From assembly GCA_030248065.1 (NCBI GenBank), contig JASAMV010004010.1:53831-117830 (forward strand): a DNA stretch of 64,000 nt, in the 5' to 3' direction. The translations under genes were made by a program, and so were the position numbers. The notes under the pieces were generated by a model. That model had not been told where the DNA came from. It did not search any database and worked only from the letters and a program-made list of their open reading frames with translations. Position 1 is the first letter of the stretch. Each line of letters begins with the position of its first letter. This stretch comes from Rhynchonema sp. JSB1_4. Taxonomy: Eukaryota > Nematoda > Chromadorea > Monhysterida > Xyalidae. Below are positions 52,088 to 64,000 of this stretch, piece after piece.

Positions 52088-54922
52088 CTGTTGGACAGTC
52101 ATACAGCGAACCGTTCCGTTTTATTCGTTGTGCTGAGAAAAATTTTAGTGATTTATTGTAATTAAGAACTCGTGATCCAGAAATGAACGAAAGATGCTCA
52201 TCTTTTTACTCGTTCCTCCCCACATCTCAATATATATCGCACATTGTATATGAATGGTGCACACGTGAGATTGATAGAGAGAGAGTATAACACGGTGAGT
52301 TTACACTCACATACAACCCATTTCTCGTCTCAGACATAATTGGGCCTCAAAACACGAGGCAAGCTGCACCACAAACAGTGCGCCGCACGCTGAATTAGCA
52401 AATGTTTCAATTCGCTAGGCTGTACTCATAAAAATGGTCTTCCTTGAGACATCAGGGAAGCAAGCAACCGCAGTGTTGTGAGTACCACCCACCGAGCAGG
52501 ACTACCGAATACCAAGCAAGCAAAGTACATCATCATATATTGTATGTGTGAAACATCACGGAGAGAGATGGACGACAACACGACACGACACCGACGCACA
52601 CAAACACGCAACATACACGAAGAAACAAGAGAAAAAACGGTAAAAACGAGGAAAACCGCACGAAAGAAAACAATAAATTTCACATTGTATTTATGTTTTT
52701 AGCGAGTACGCACTGAGCGCAGCCAGAGCCAATCGACTTTAGTGCAGATTTAGTTACAGATGGACTTTAATAGAAATTTTAGAGCACACAATCATTGCAA
52801 GTGTGAATTACCGACAAAGACTGCAGCAATCAATTCAATAGCAGTCATTCTAGCAGCCTTGTGTAATGCATTCTGCTCAGAGACAAAAATGGAAGGGAAT
52901 TTCGAAGAATTTTATGAAGAAGTACAAAAGTCATCATATCGACAGAGCAGCGGCGTGTTTTTGATGGTGAGAGAGAGAGAACAGAGAAGTAATACACAGG
53001 ATCACAATTTGTGTACAGGTAATTGATACCAATATCAGCCTATTATTGTATTGAATGAATGCACAGCAAGCGCAACAGTCATTTTCGAGCATTTAATGTT
53101 CCACAAACAGTATTGTTTTTTGGATGGAGAAGCCAGCAGGTGTGTCAAGACTCTTCAACTGCTGAAATAGAATAAAGTTGTGGTGAGTCCAACACACCCG
53201 AAGAAATAAAATGAGCTATTTGTTTTAAGAAAGAGCAGAACTACAGATAGACGGGGTTCAGTAGCAACAATTGAAGTATAATATTAGTACCAGTATGTCA
53301 ATCAAACAACAAGAAACCGAAGAGTGTATGTAATGTCCCAGAAAATCCGTATAAATCTTAATAATGCAACAAAGAAAATTACGTAACATATAGGTTGAGA
53401 AACAACGCAACAAAATTTGTGAATAAAACTGTGAAGTAATACTTGCTGAAGAGACGGAGCATTATCAAGCTGTGCCCGGTATGTACCACGAACACGAACG
53501 TAATGTGAAACATCATACATACCGGTACAGCACATTGCAGCGGAGCAGATAGAGAGTGAGAGATAGAGCACGGATAGATTACAGAGACATCATGCAAAAA
53601 TCATAACCACTTAAAATGAGTAATACACATTTAAATTTGGTGTGAAGCTGTCTGCGACCGACTGACTAATCACGAACAAACCATTGCCGTATACAATTCA
53701 TTCATTCTCACAATGTAGTGGACGTCCGGAGAGTTATTATTTTCACAATTGCGATTATCCCATTACACATACGTATAGCTGGCTGGCTGACCAAAAAATA
53801 TCTGTGGTATTGTTGTTTGTACCAAAACGGTGCGTCACCAAGTGTTTCACCCGGGGCTCAGATCCGGACTCATTCAAAATCCCTCGAAACACTCAATGTG
53901 GCACGAATATAATCAAGACCCTAGCGACGAAGCATTGAACATTCATAAGTGGATGTTGCATGGACACGATGGCTGGGCACCAGACTGATGAATGCAGATG
54001 AAAAATTCTTTCACCCAGGAAAAGCATCAAAGTAACCAAAGATTTCACCGATCACTTACACCAGCCCAATGTGAAGCACAAGGTTACGCTCAAATGCCAC
54101 AGACGTGACTGTCAGTGCAGAGAACGTCAACCAAGATTGGCCAATGTTTCACACTGATGGCATGATCAGCACTGGTGCCCAACCGAGTGTCGATGCCCAT
54201 TCACTGTTGTGTGCTGCGTGGTGGTGTGTAGTTGGCTGTGGACAGAGCGTGACGCATTAGACCGTCCACTGATGAGACGGCGTCCTCAAAACGGTCCGAA
54301 TCACCAGTCGGTCCGGGTGCTGGCGGTACCGAACCACCGGACGTTGACACCACCGGCGAACCACTGCCCCCGACACTTGCTGCTGACAATGTGTTGTTGT
54401 TCCTGCGATTGGCAGGTATATGTGTTTTTTAATTTATTTTCAATTGTGAAAGTTCAAAGCAGTGTGCGTGTGTGGTTGAGCGGCAATTCTTGCAACATTT
54501 TCTGTTTTGTTGGTTATGTTTTATCCGAGCAAGAGGACTTATCATCGCCAGCGCAGGGAACTACCACTCTTCATGATCGCCGAAACACTAACTCAAAAAA
54601 CGACGTTTCCATTTCAAAGTTTATTCGCCTTGGACAACAACAGTTGTCAGATTTTTTTGTACTAAAATACCACAGAAAACTACTCGCATTTTTTTTGCTA
54701 AATTTAGGTGCCATGGCACCTATAAATTGAAATTTGGGACTAGATTTTTGAGGTTAGGTGCCAGTGGCATCTAAAATTTATGCTTTCTTAGCGGTTTTGG
54801 CCGCGATTTAGGTGCCAGAACATATCCTTGGCCCTTAAAAATGGGAGAGTTAGGTGCCATGGCACCTGGGTTGGGTCTCATTTGAAAAAACACTGCACTG
54901 AAGTGTGTATCTATGCAGTAAC
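52088..54922. other. Intergenic region without a supportable gene
   Basis: Short GA-rich tracts (AGAGAGAGAG near 52270 and 52970) and two TGAAACATC copies (52549, 53506) are present. A frame ending at 53988 (HKWMLHGHDGWAPD before the stop) is protein-like but too short to support. Confidence 0.4.
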
Positions 54923-57900
54923 TCACAAATACGCGGCCACTCCATTGTATATAGCCGATGTGAGGAGATCGACATTCGGTTCATTCACATTGTCCTGTGC
55001 CGACATGGGTGTGGGTGGGGGTGGGGTCAGTGTCGGGCCGGATGTCGGCGCATTCATGTGCGAACGCAGTGACTCGATCTCAAGCTCTTTGCGTTGCAAC
55101 TCGCCTGAATCGGAAAGGAGATTATTGATGGACTGTGAGTGGTGAAGCATTAGTAACGTTAGTTCGGATGTGGCGCGGTACGACCTGTAGCACCAGCACG
55201 ACGTTAGGGCATGTTGTGATCACATTCAATGACAGCGCCAAGAAATCGCCATTAACTGGTCAGCTGGTATGCCATAATAGCCAGCAAATTATCGGTAGGA
55301 ACTTCCGTGTTTCGTACGGTTACAATCCAAACGTACTCTTAATAGCATCAATCTGATGTTTCGCCTCGCCCAACGCCGAGAACAGATCTTGTTTGAGTCG
55401 ATTTTCAGCCGACAGCGATTTCTCCAAATGTGCGTTCTTCTCTTTCATCGTGGCCAACGCCGACATTAGTACTTCCATGTTGTGCGCTTCCTGCAATATG
55501 GAACACGGCTTCTCATGCGCAGTGCGAAAATCTTGTGGAATGAAGTGATATCGAGGTTTGAGACAAAGTGAAAAGCGCAGTTCAGCAGTATTTTTCAAAT
55601 TGATGAGGTGCAACGCACATACACCCAAATATATGAGGTTTAGGTTCAATGTCCACTGTTTTGGCAAAGTACGAAAATTCAAAGAAAATGCAAAAAAAAC
55701 GCTGCACACAAGGTTTGTTCAATGTTGGCACAACCAGAATCAACTATAACACCAATCAAGCCATTTGCGACCGACCTTGTACTGCCTGAGCGTGGACAGT
55801 TCGTGTTCGAGCGTCTGCAGCTGGTCGTCACGTGATCGCACATCGCGTCGCAACTGCTTCAGCTCCTGCTCGATGTCACGTCGACGTTGGCGACACGCGT
55901 CACCACATTGTTCCACTCTGCAGATGGAGAACAGAAAATTGGGTAACACAAATCTGCTCATTTGGTAACAGACTACGTTGTCGATTTGGTGTATTGGTGA
56001 CATCTTCGACACAACATGTAGCGTTGCGGGCGGTATGGAAATGCAAATAATAAAACCCTAGAATTTCACTGAACGACCCAGCCGAACGTTCATCGGATTA
56101 TCGTCATTTTCAGGCATTGCCGGATATGTCCGACTTTTTTGCACTTTGTGTCAACGGACACGCCAATACTTCGAATAAATTTCTCGACGACAACAGAGCA
56201 CAAACACATTCAAATGCCTACAACACAAATGTCCCAAATCTGGTTGTGAAAAGGTCCACCAACTTTTTCTCGCTGGCATTCTGTCTCTGTTCCTCTGCCT
56301 TTCTATTTGCTTTCCTCTCCTTCTCAATCTGCGTCTCCAATTGTGTCCGTTGGCGTTGTTCATCGATCAGTCGTTTCTCCAATGTTTGAATCGACGCCTT
56401 CTCCAGTTCACGCGATCGAGTCAGATTCGACAGTCTTAGGTTCGTGGAAAGGTTGGGTTATTGTTCTAATTACATTTCTTATAATGTCATTGGAATTTTG
56501 TTGCTGTGAAAAGGTTGACCTCCAGTAAAACTGGGAACTATGTCCCAAGCATCTCACGAATACCAACATAACCTCAAACAATTCTGCTGTGCCCAAACTG
56601 AAAAAGAAAGCCAAGCGCGAGCAATTTTCAATTGCAGGCACAAACGTACTTAGTTTCGAGCGTGTCATTCTTGCCCCGCAGCTGCTGCAATTCGGTGCGA
56701 GTCGCCTTGTCAACGTTATTCAAATGCTGAATCTGTGACCGAAGTTCAGATTCGATTAATCGACTGTTGCGCAGGTCCGTTTTGAGTTTTTCGAATTCGA
56801 TTTCCAACCTGCAATCAAATTGTTGTTTTCATGAAACTTTACATTTGTGAACATCCTGTGTATCAAAATGGCACAAAAATACTGAATAATTCTTTCAAAA
56901 ATCCGTGAGCAAGAACGGAATCTTTTGGGGTGCCGCAGACCACAAAGATGCAGAAAACAGGCATTAAAACAACTCCGGAAACGCTGATGTTTCACACGAG
57001 AATGACCAGCAGTCAGTCTGTGATCGATCGAAGTCTGAACAAGCCAAATCGTAAAAAAACAGAATTATCCAAATGCTACGCCAAACGTTCACGTACCCAG
57101 CTATAGTCTCCTTTTCTCCATCGATCTGTCCATTCATTTGTTCGTAATCGGCCGACTGTCCGACCGACGTTGAGTATTGATTCGAACCGTCACCCTTCTG
57201 TCCGGGCGCAGACGTGGAGCCAGCAATCGGGGTGCTGCTCGTTGTGTAGCCGGCAGGCGTGACGGGCGTGTTGGATTGACCGGACTGCGGTGCACCGCGA
57301 CGACGACCGGCTTGTGACGCTGAACCACGCGCTGTGCCACCTGTGTGTGTGTGTGTGTGTGAAAATGTAAACATTGTTGGGTGAAAGTGAATGTTGAAAA
57401 ATTAGCAAAATTAAAATGAAAAACAAAACGAACGTGTTTGACTGCGTTTGCTGCCGCCAATCGCTTGTGTGGTCACGTCTGGCCGACTATGTTTGTTTGT
57501 GTCCTGCTTGCCACAACCGACGCTGCTGCCTGAATCAATAAAGGAAGTGGTTAGTGTTGACGTTGAGTCTAGCCAACCTGATTGTGTGCGCCATTCATAC
57601 GTACTCCAGTACCAGCCCATAAGTGCAAACGCTGCTGAGATATGGCATAGACAGTCAAAATTAGAAAATGGAACCCGACCATAGTTTTTCAAGCACTTTT
57701 TAGGTGCAATGTGCACCTACAGAAGCTGAGAATTCTAAACATGATTTTGTAAATATGCAAAATCGGTTCAGGCATGACCGAGAAGAGGGGGTCAAGGATT
57801 ATGAAATCAAGCTTGATGATTGGGGACAACGCCGTATTTTTGCCTAGCCGTTTTCTCGGCCTTGCCAGGACTGTTGTGTGAGTGTCTTTGAGAGAAGATC

Positions 57901-60900
57901 GGCACCCAATAACAATACAGATGTCAATTGTCAATATTTCGGTACTAAATAGTACCCTCGTCAGGACTAAAAAGGCAAACTTTGCCTTTTTAGTCCTGAC
58001 GAGGGTACTATTTAGTACCGAAATATTGACAATTGACATCTGTATTGTTATTGGGTGCCGATCTTCTCTCAAAGACACTCACACAACATGAATCTTTCAC
58101 GGCACTGCCTTCCCGGCTACATCAAATTTATGCCAGGACTGATTTTGTCAAACTTGCACTAAATTTATGTCTTGCACTTCCCTGATGCTACAGACAAAAT
58201 TACAACTGGAACGACGCCAATTTGTTTCGAAATTTCTCTTTCATTTCATTTACTTATTTTCAGTGCAAGTTTCAGGTCCGGACAGGTTAAATTTCGAACC
58301 GGACAGGTCAAATTTTCGAAATTTCACTGGCCATATCTCAGCCACGCTTGCACTTACGGGGCTGATGTTTAATCTTGTTTGTTAGCAGGACAAACGTTTC
58401 TGGTGACAAAAGGAGAGCTCCATAGCTAACGCGTCATGACCTCTTGAATCCCACACGTTTACCTCCAAAGTGCTCAGAAACGCTTGCCCAAAAAAATGAC
58501 AGCTTTTCCACATTTACCCCGAAAATGCTCAAAACCGCTTGCCCAAAAAATGACCACTTTTCCAACAGCGATTTTACTCAATTTTCCTCTAAAAAATCAC
58601 ATTTTTTTGAACATCCCCCACTGGGTATCCGAAATTTTTTATTTTGTATCTGGCTATCCGAAAGTTTTGGATTCTGGGCATCCGGGATTTAATTTCCCAA
58701 CGGAAACACTGATTGAAATGCAATCACTAAAGGTGGAGTTATACTTGTCCATTTTGGGCTTGTAGACAATGAGGACAAATTTTTGTTCCAATCATATTTT
58801 GTGATAGCGTTGGAGCATAATTTCGACCAGCGTAAAAGTTGTTCATTTGGTGCAGGGGAGCAACTTTTACGCTGATCGAAATTAGTGATCCGACGTTATC
58901 ACAAAATATGATTGAAACAAAAATTTGTCCTCATTGTCTACAAGCCCAAAATGGACAAGTATAACTCCAGCTTAATATCTGGTCGTTTGCAGCAGTATTC
59001 TCACACAGAATAAAAAACATGTTTGCTTGTGCTGCTCTCTCGAGGACAGCTGGTCCGTCATGCGGTTTATTCTGTGCCATGCTAGAGCCATCAGCAGAGG
59101 GCGTTCACATCAGACCCATTCCTGCCAGCAGCCCAACGCACCTCTACTGCTATCAGCATCGTCGTAATCGTCTGCGTCCCTGATCGGTCCATCGTCATCC
59201 GATTCATTATCGATACCGCCACCATTCCGTCCACCGAACCAACCACCCAACGGGTTTTGTACATTGATAAATTGACTGTCGGCGCCGCTGTACGTTGATG
59301 ACGACGGTTGAGATTGCGCGCTCACACCTGCAACACCAGACACCGCACGTGATCAAATGTTCAAAGAACCTAGCTGTTAGAAACTGTTTTCCATGGACAG
59401 CCAAGCACATGCACATCAAAAGCTCAAATTTGGTTTTCAAAATCGATTTGCACCAAATACTTTCAACGCCTGTGTTGGGCGTTGTCAACACATTTGACTG
59501 CCCAAAAAACACCAGCGGTCTGTTGCTTGTTTCCAATTTGATGTTGTAAACCGAATACTATACATGAACATGTATTGTATGTACTCCTTTCCAAATACAA
59601 TAACCAATTAACAAAATACAATAACCAAGTGACAGCGACGTACCGAGCAGACGACATTTGATCACATCGAGCCAGCTGCTCTCTGCCTGGCCCGGTTGTG
59701 TACAAAGTCGCCCATTGCCGGACGACCTTGACCAAGCGCCCGACCTGGCCCCAGCCGTGTCCGTGCCTGCCTTGTCGCCAGCACCATTGAGCACACCATT
59801 GCTCGATGCCACTGCCTGTCCACCCGACTGTGAGATTCCATCCTCCGACAAGCGACAAGGCGGATCTGTCAATGAGACACAACTGACTGAATGCCACGTT
59901 TGTAACCAGTCATTTCAATGCTCAATTTCGTTGCTTTCAACTAACAAACCGCATAAATTCAGAGATTACTATGGTCGCGCGTTGGATGCGCTATTCTTAT
60001 TTACGTGCTTGGTTGACAAAATAGAATTGTTCGCCGTCTTTTGAGCGTCGAGGGAAGCACCAGTGCGCGACACGAACACTCAGTGCAGCTTTGGTAAAAG
60101 TTCTGTCAGTTTACACCTGATGTTTCACTCGCATACGACCTCAACACAGCAGCGTGCAATTTTTAAAAATAATTCTTTGTTGCACTGAGATAAGCACGAC
60201 AACGCAGAAATGTAACCAATAGTTAATCCGACGGAATGCACTCACATCTTTGGATTTGAAGATCAGGATTAGTGTCGGCCGGTCCATACCAGACAGCCGG
60301 CAGCGCTTCGGTCAGTGTCTGCGCGTAGATCTCGTTCTCACGAGCGATCTCGCGCTGCTTTCTCTGGAAAATGTACATAATGTTGAAATGCACCTCAAGG
60401 AAATATAAATTTGTGAGAAAATACAACACCAACCAGTCGATACTTATATCCGACGTAGGACTTGACGCCGAAACCGAGGGTCACCACCGGATACCCGATG
60501 CTGAAAATTGATTAGGCAATTGATTACTGTTATTTAGGTATAAAATCGTTTGCCAAAAAGCATCAGGATAACTCATTACCTTGTTCAAAAGTACCGTTCC
60601 ATGAAACATTAAATATTGTTGGCAGCATGCAGAATACTCATTCACGATACGCAGAAGAAAATCATGTAACATTACATCGTCAGAAGACAGGGATTTTGGA
60701 ACAAAAAACGAAGAGAAAATCAAATCATCTGAATCTCTGACCAATGAGCAGCGAACGGTCGACACAGATCGAGTGTAAAGGGGAACACCCCGCCTTTGCT
60801 GGTCAACTCTTTCAGACGCACCGATGCCTCGAAGCACACGAACAGCAAACACAATGTCACCGTTGGGAAGCACACGCCTCGATCTGAAAGTCCGTCTCTG

Positions 60901-61757
60901 TGTGCACAGCGATACAAGCAAGGAACATGTTGTTCGCAAAATTCAACCCTGGTCCTTTTGCAGTGAAACATAAAAGCGCGGGCATTCATGTCAAACTGTG
61001 TAATTGCTGGCAAAAACACTGAAACAAAAAATTCCGCAAAAATCTCGAAAGGAGAAATCTCAAAAAAACCGAAAGACAAAAAGTACAAGAATGGATAAAT
61101 TTTTTTCTCCGTAATTGGCAATTATGTAATTGGTGCTCAGGCTTGCATTCAGGGCTAGGCTTAGGCTGCCAGCCAGGAAGACCTGTCCAGAAGAAGAAAA
61201 CATCGTACAAAAATAGAACTGCTCAGGCTTTCTTTCAATGTTAGGCGCTGTCCATATATAGAAAGAGCTATACATAAAAATTAAGACAATTTTTTGTTCG
61301 GGATTTTCGACCCCACCCATCCACGTACCGGCGTGCCAAACGTACTGCAGCCATACATAGGTGCTGGCGAGTACAAATAACCACTGGACCGGTATGAACA
61401 GAAAGCACACCAGGTCGGACGTTACTGTGACGCACACGAAGAATACTGAGAAAGCCTGAAACGAAAAACATCGATCTTGCATTGTCTGCTTTAATATCAT
61501 TACCCAAAACGTCTCAAGGGACATGAGATCGATGGGTAGGATAACAAAACCGATCACGGGACTGAGAGTGTTTCGATCAGGAGATGTACGTGAAAATGAA
61601 CACAGCAACACCAACCAATCCCTGGTATCGAAACGAGTCATAGATGGAGCGCATGAGCAACCAAAATGGCCACAAGTACTCGAAACGGAAGCCGAGCAGA
61701 AAGTCGGCCATCAGCAACAGTGCCCACGCGAAGAACAGCTTGACGTACACCAACGAA
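54923..61757 (-). CDS. Macoilin, 5' exon not found
   Basis: Fourteen exons, in transcript order: 61757-61616, 61455-61329, 60883-60742, 60500-60434, 60363-60246, 59865-59644, 59327-59142, 57529-57434, 57340-57097, 56808-56650, 56434-56264, 55917-55776, 55490-55337, 55104-54923. All phases close and the last codon is TGA. The N-terminal membrane part is clear: FFAWALLLMADFLLGFRFEY, LWPFWLLMRSIYDSFRYQGL, FIPVQWLFVLASTYVWLQYV and LDLCRPFAAHCIGYPVVTLG. A disordered middle leads to the coiled-coil half (ESELRSQIQHLNN, EVLMSALATMKEKNAHLEKS, DLFSALGEAKHQID). The C-terminal tail is Pro-rich. Macoilin is an animal-specific neuronal ER protein. About 717 codons are seen, against 664 residues in human. 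The initiating exon, about 30 codons, should lie beyond 61757. Confidence 0.93.
57873..58087. repeat. Near-perfect 215-bp palindrome
   Basis: Two 107-bp arms meet at a single base (C57980). The left arm begins GTTGTGTGAGTGTCTTTGAG and the right arm ends CTCAAAGACACTCACACAAC. Both strands therefore encode the same 65-residue open frame. It lies in the macoilin intron between the exons ending at 59142 and starting at 57529. Confidence 0.92.
58729..58975. mobile_element. MITE with long terminal repeats, copy 2
   Basis: AAAGGTGGAGTTATACTTGT at the left pairs with ACAAGTATAACTCCAGCTT at the right. The terminal repeat extends about 80 bp (GACAATGAGGACAAATTTTT and its complement). It is highly similar to 47725-47959, which has lost part of its left arm. 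Confidence 0.8.
61130..61235 (-). repeat. SINE-like repeat fragment in a macoilin intron
   Basis: On the minus strand, GGACAGGTCTTCCTGGCTGG is followed by CAGCCTAAGCCTAGCCC, matching the repeat at 23.2 kb. It lies in the intron between 61329 and 60883. Confidence 0.5.
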
Positions 61758-64000
61758 CTGAAATACAATCGGTTGTACGGCGTTGATTGATTTTAATGGC
61801 TCTGTTATTTCAACGATAATTGTGTCCTTCCACAGAGGAGTTTTTGCCTGCCTGTACTTGCAACATCTTTTTCAGTCAATTTCCAACGGTAACCGTTCCA
61901 TAAATGCCAATTTATTGTTTCACCTTTCTGTGTTCCTTGCCCAATTCAAGACCAAAGCCGACGCGCTGTCACAAATTAGTTCCAGAAAAGCTCTGTCCAA
62001 AAGCAAAACTAGGCCGATCCCTTCAATGTGTATGTGTGTGTGTCTGTTACAGAGACGTTCGCGGCGGGCAGGCAAGAAGACATTAGCCGGCCACGTGCGC
62101 GAAATAGCCCCGACCCAATTTTGGCGGCTGTACGTGCAGCTAGGTGATGTGCATTGTGCACAGCTTGTACGAAGCAGCAGTCGTGTAAGCCGCGTGCAAT
62201 GTACACACACACAACCAACAACACAACACCTTGATAGTGCAGTAGTGTACATACACTCGGCCAGGATGCAGCACATACGCAAAGGTCGGGCTCGGTAGGC
62301 GAAAGATATGAAAATTTATGTACAACCGAATCAAAATGCCCTTTCTCTCAGTTCAGTCTCGGCGTTCTTATAAATGGTGAAGCGCGCGTTAACCGCAGAG
62401 AGATCAAACACACGTTGGAAATCGGTAATGCTGTTCAACGGAAAAGACAAAGGAAAGATCACTGAGATGTTATCGTTCACAGTTCGGCTTCTTTCGTAAA
62501 TTACTGGGCCGAAAGAACCATGATCCTGCATTTAAACTCCATCCCTCCTCAAAGTTCACACGCAACACAACACAACCATAGGCAATTGATACGTGTTTCA
62601 TCGAATTCTATGCACATTGTTTCTGTTCAATGTATTGGGGTGTCAATTTTGTTGTGTGTGCGCACTTCGTACACGCACTAAATTTGTTGCTCGCAGATCG
62701 CAGTGCTCTTGGTTGGAAAGAGTGTGGTGATGCACAGAATAAACAGCACGCAGCACAATGAAACAACACGCAAGTTGTCTGTTTCCCGTGCGTGTAATTT
62801 CAAACTGCAAAGTCCGCATATGTTCGCAATTTAGCCTTCCGCTTCCATCATAAGACCCAGAGCAGACGCAACAGACGGCTGGTTCTGGTTACCACTTGCA
62901 CGTGCGCAACTTTGTGCCTTGTGCCCCACCAAACCACATGTGCATAGATATTGGTTCGAGCTAACCAGACCGACGACCGACCTCTGCCTTTGTGCCGTGC
63001 AATGAATGTGCACATTGCGTGAAACGTCTATAACTGCATGGCCTCACTAATAAGCTATGCGGGACGCATTGCGCAGGACACCGCAACCTATTACATACAT
63101 AGGTACTATGCTGCCGGCCGCTGATTTAATATTTATAGTTGCTAAACTCAATCCGTTTATTCACATGGTTGCCCAACACATGTGCATCGTTGCGAGCGAA
63201 CCTTTCCGCAAACAATAAAACACAAGCACGACGATACATCCATGCAGAGACCAAAACCCGACCCGACCCCTCATTATGTGAAAAAGGGACAATATGAAAG
63301 ATTGCAACTCAGACAGAGCGAACGCGCTGGAGCCAAGGCATAGCTGCATCCATCAATTTCAACTTTCAAGCGTTAATGCTGGTGCCAAAGACCAGCCTTA
63401 CAACAAAAATATGCCATGCGACGATGTCACGACGTGCTTTTTCATCGTGTTTGATCACGCAGCTTGAGTGGCCAAGCAAGGGTGACTGACGTACACAATT
63501 TGCAAGACTTTCCGTGCTGCATGATGCACCATACTTGACCTTCCGTCTGTCCACCGCATGTTGTGTGTGATCTGTATCACATGCACGAACGTCAAAAAAG
63601 CATATTCATCTTGTCATTATATGGTCGGTCCCGATTTCATCATATGCAAGCAACCAAGCCAGAGCAGCAGCGGGATGGATGGCCGCAAGCTCAACACCCC
63701 TCAATGTGTGTTCATGCACATGCCACTGACATCCGTGTGTGTGTGCACGCTGTGAGAAATCGATTCTTTGTGTGTGTGCGCCACCAGTCTCTTGTGACCA
63801 TCGTCATGTACACACACACACACATCGACACTGTTACCGCATACAAGCACGCGCACGTACATATATGGTCCATACATGAACAGCTATAGCTCGCTCTCTC
63901 TCAGCAGCGCATACTTTTGCTGCAGCAAGCACGCCCAGTTCGGGCTGACGTATGCTTCGCACGTCGAATCAAGCTATAAAGCATCTGCATCTGCAGACCA
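61758..64000. other. Window end without a supportable gene
   Basis: I could not find the macoilin first exon here. Short GT/CA repeats occur near 62030, 62210 and 63810. Open frames lack recognisable protein character. Confidence 0.4.

Noticed and set aside
52478..52702. Lys/Arg/Thr-rich frame as a small basic protein
   Set aside because: It is simple-sequence-rich, has no splice context and shows no conservation with any other part of the window.
57689..58091. Identical 65-residue frames on both strands
   Set aside because: They result from the palindrome and give no evidence of coding.

Overview
This is animal genomic DNA. Genes are split by many short GT-AG introns and interspersed with non-autonomous DNA transposons. 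Macoilin, an SH3-SH2 Src-type kinase, TMEM208, NTF2 and a phospholipid scramblase place it in Metazoa. Tandem FkbM-type methyltransferases, a myristoylatable globin and a divergent ionotropic-receptor-like gene suggest an invertebrate, perhaps a nematode or other ecdysozoan. The species cannot be fixed from sequence alone.

Layout. 1-5.2 kb: the 3' end of an unrecognised gene, a second unrecognised gene, and a compact WD40 gene (7 exons, 325 aa). 5.4-6.4 kb: two MITEs. 6.8-9.0 kb: a scramblase gene with a foldback element in an intron. 9-17 kb: a hAT-like MITE, two exons of a Cys-rich protein, a decayed minus-strand ionotropic-receptor-like gene, and the 3' end of an unidentified gene. 17.1-21.0 kb: three tandem RING-finger genes. 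21-25.6 kb: no gene, but nested hAT-like MITEs, G/C-rich repeats and a tRNA-derived SINE-like repeat. 25.6-29.8 kb: a Src-family tyrosine kinase in 13 exons. 31.1-37.8 kb: NTF2, TMEM208 and an alpha-1,3-fucosyltransferase. 41-43.4 kb: a globin. 44-52.1 kb: three tandem FkbM-type methyltransferase genes, the middle one frameshifted. 54.9-61.8 kb, minus strand: macoilin (14 exons found, first exon missing), with a 215-bp near-perfect palindrome in one intron. After 61.8 kb I see no supportable gene.

The genes do not form one pathway. Most are housekeeping or signalling genes: nuclear import, ER membrane insertion, glycosylation and tyrosine kinase signalling. The two tandem families (RING, FkbM) show local duplication.

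The most unusual window-wide signal is the 9-mer TGAAACATC / GATGTTTCA. I counted 26 exact copies by eye, where about 0.5 is expected by chance. Several sit at the two ends of one intron as complementary pairs. The window also uses many GTTGGT/GTCGGT splice donors. Exon models were built by hand; where exon lengths and reading phases close exactly I say so.
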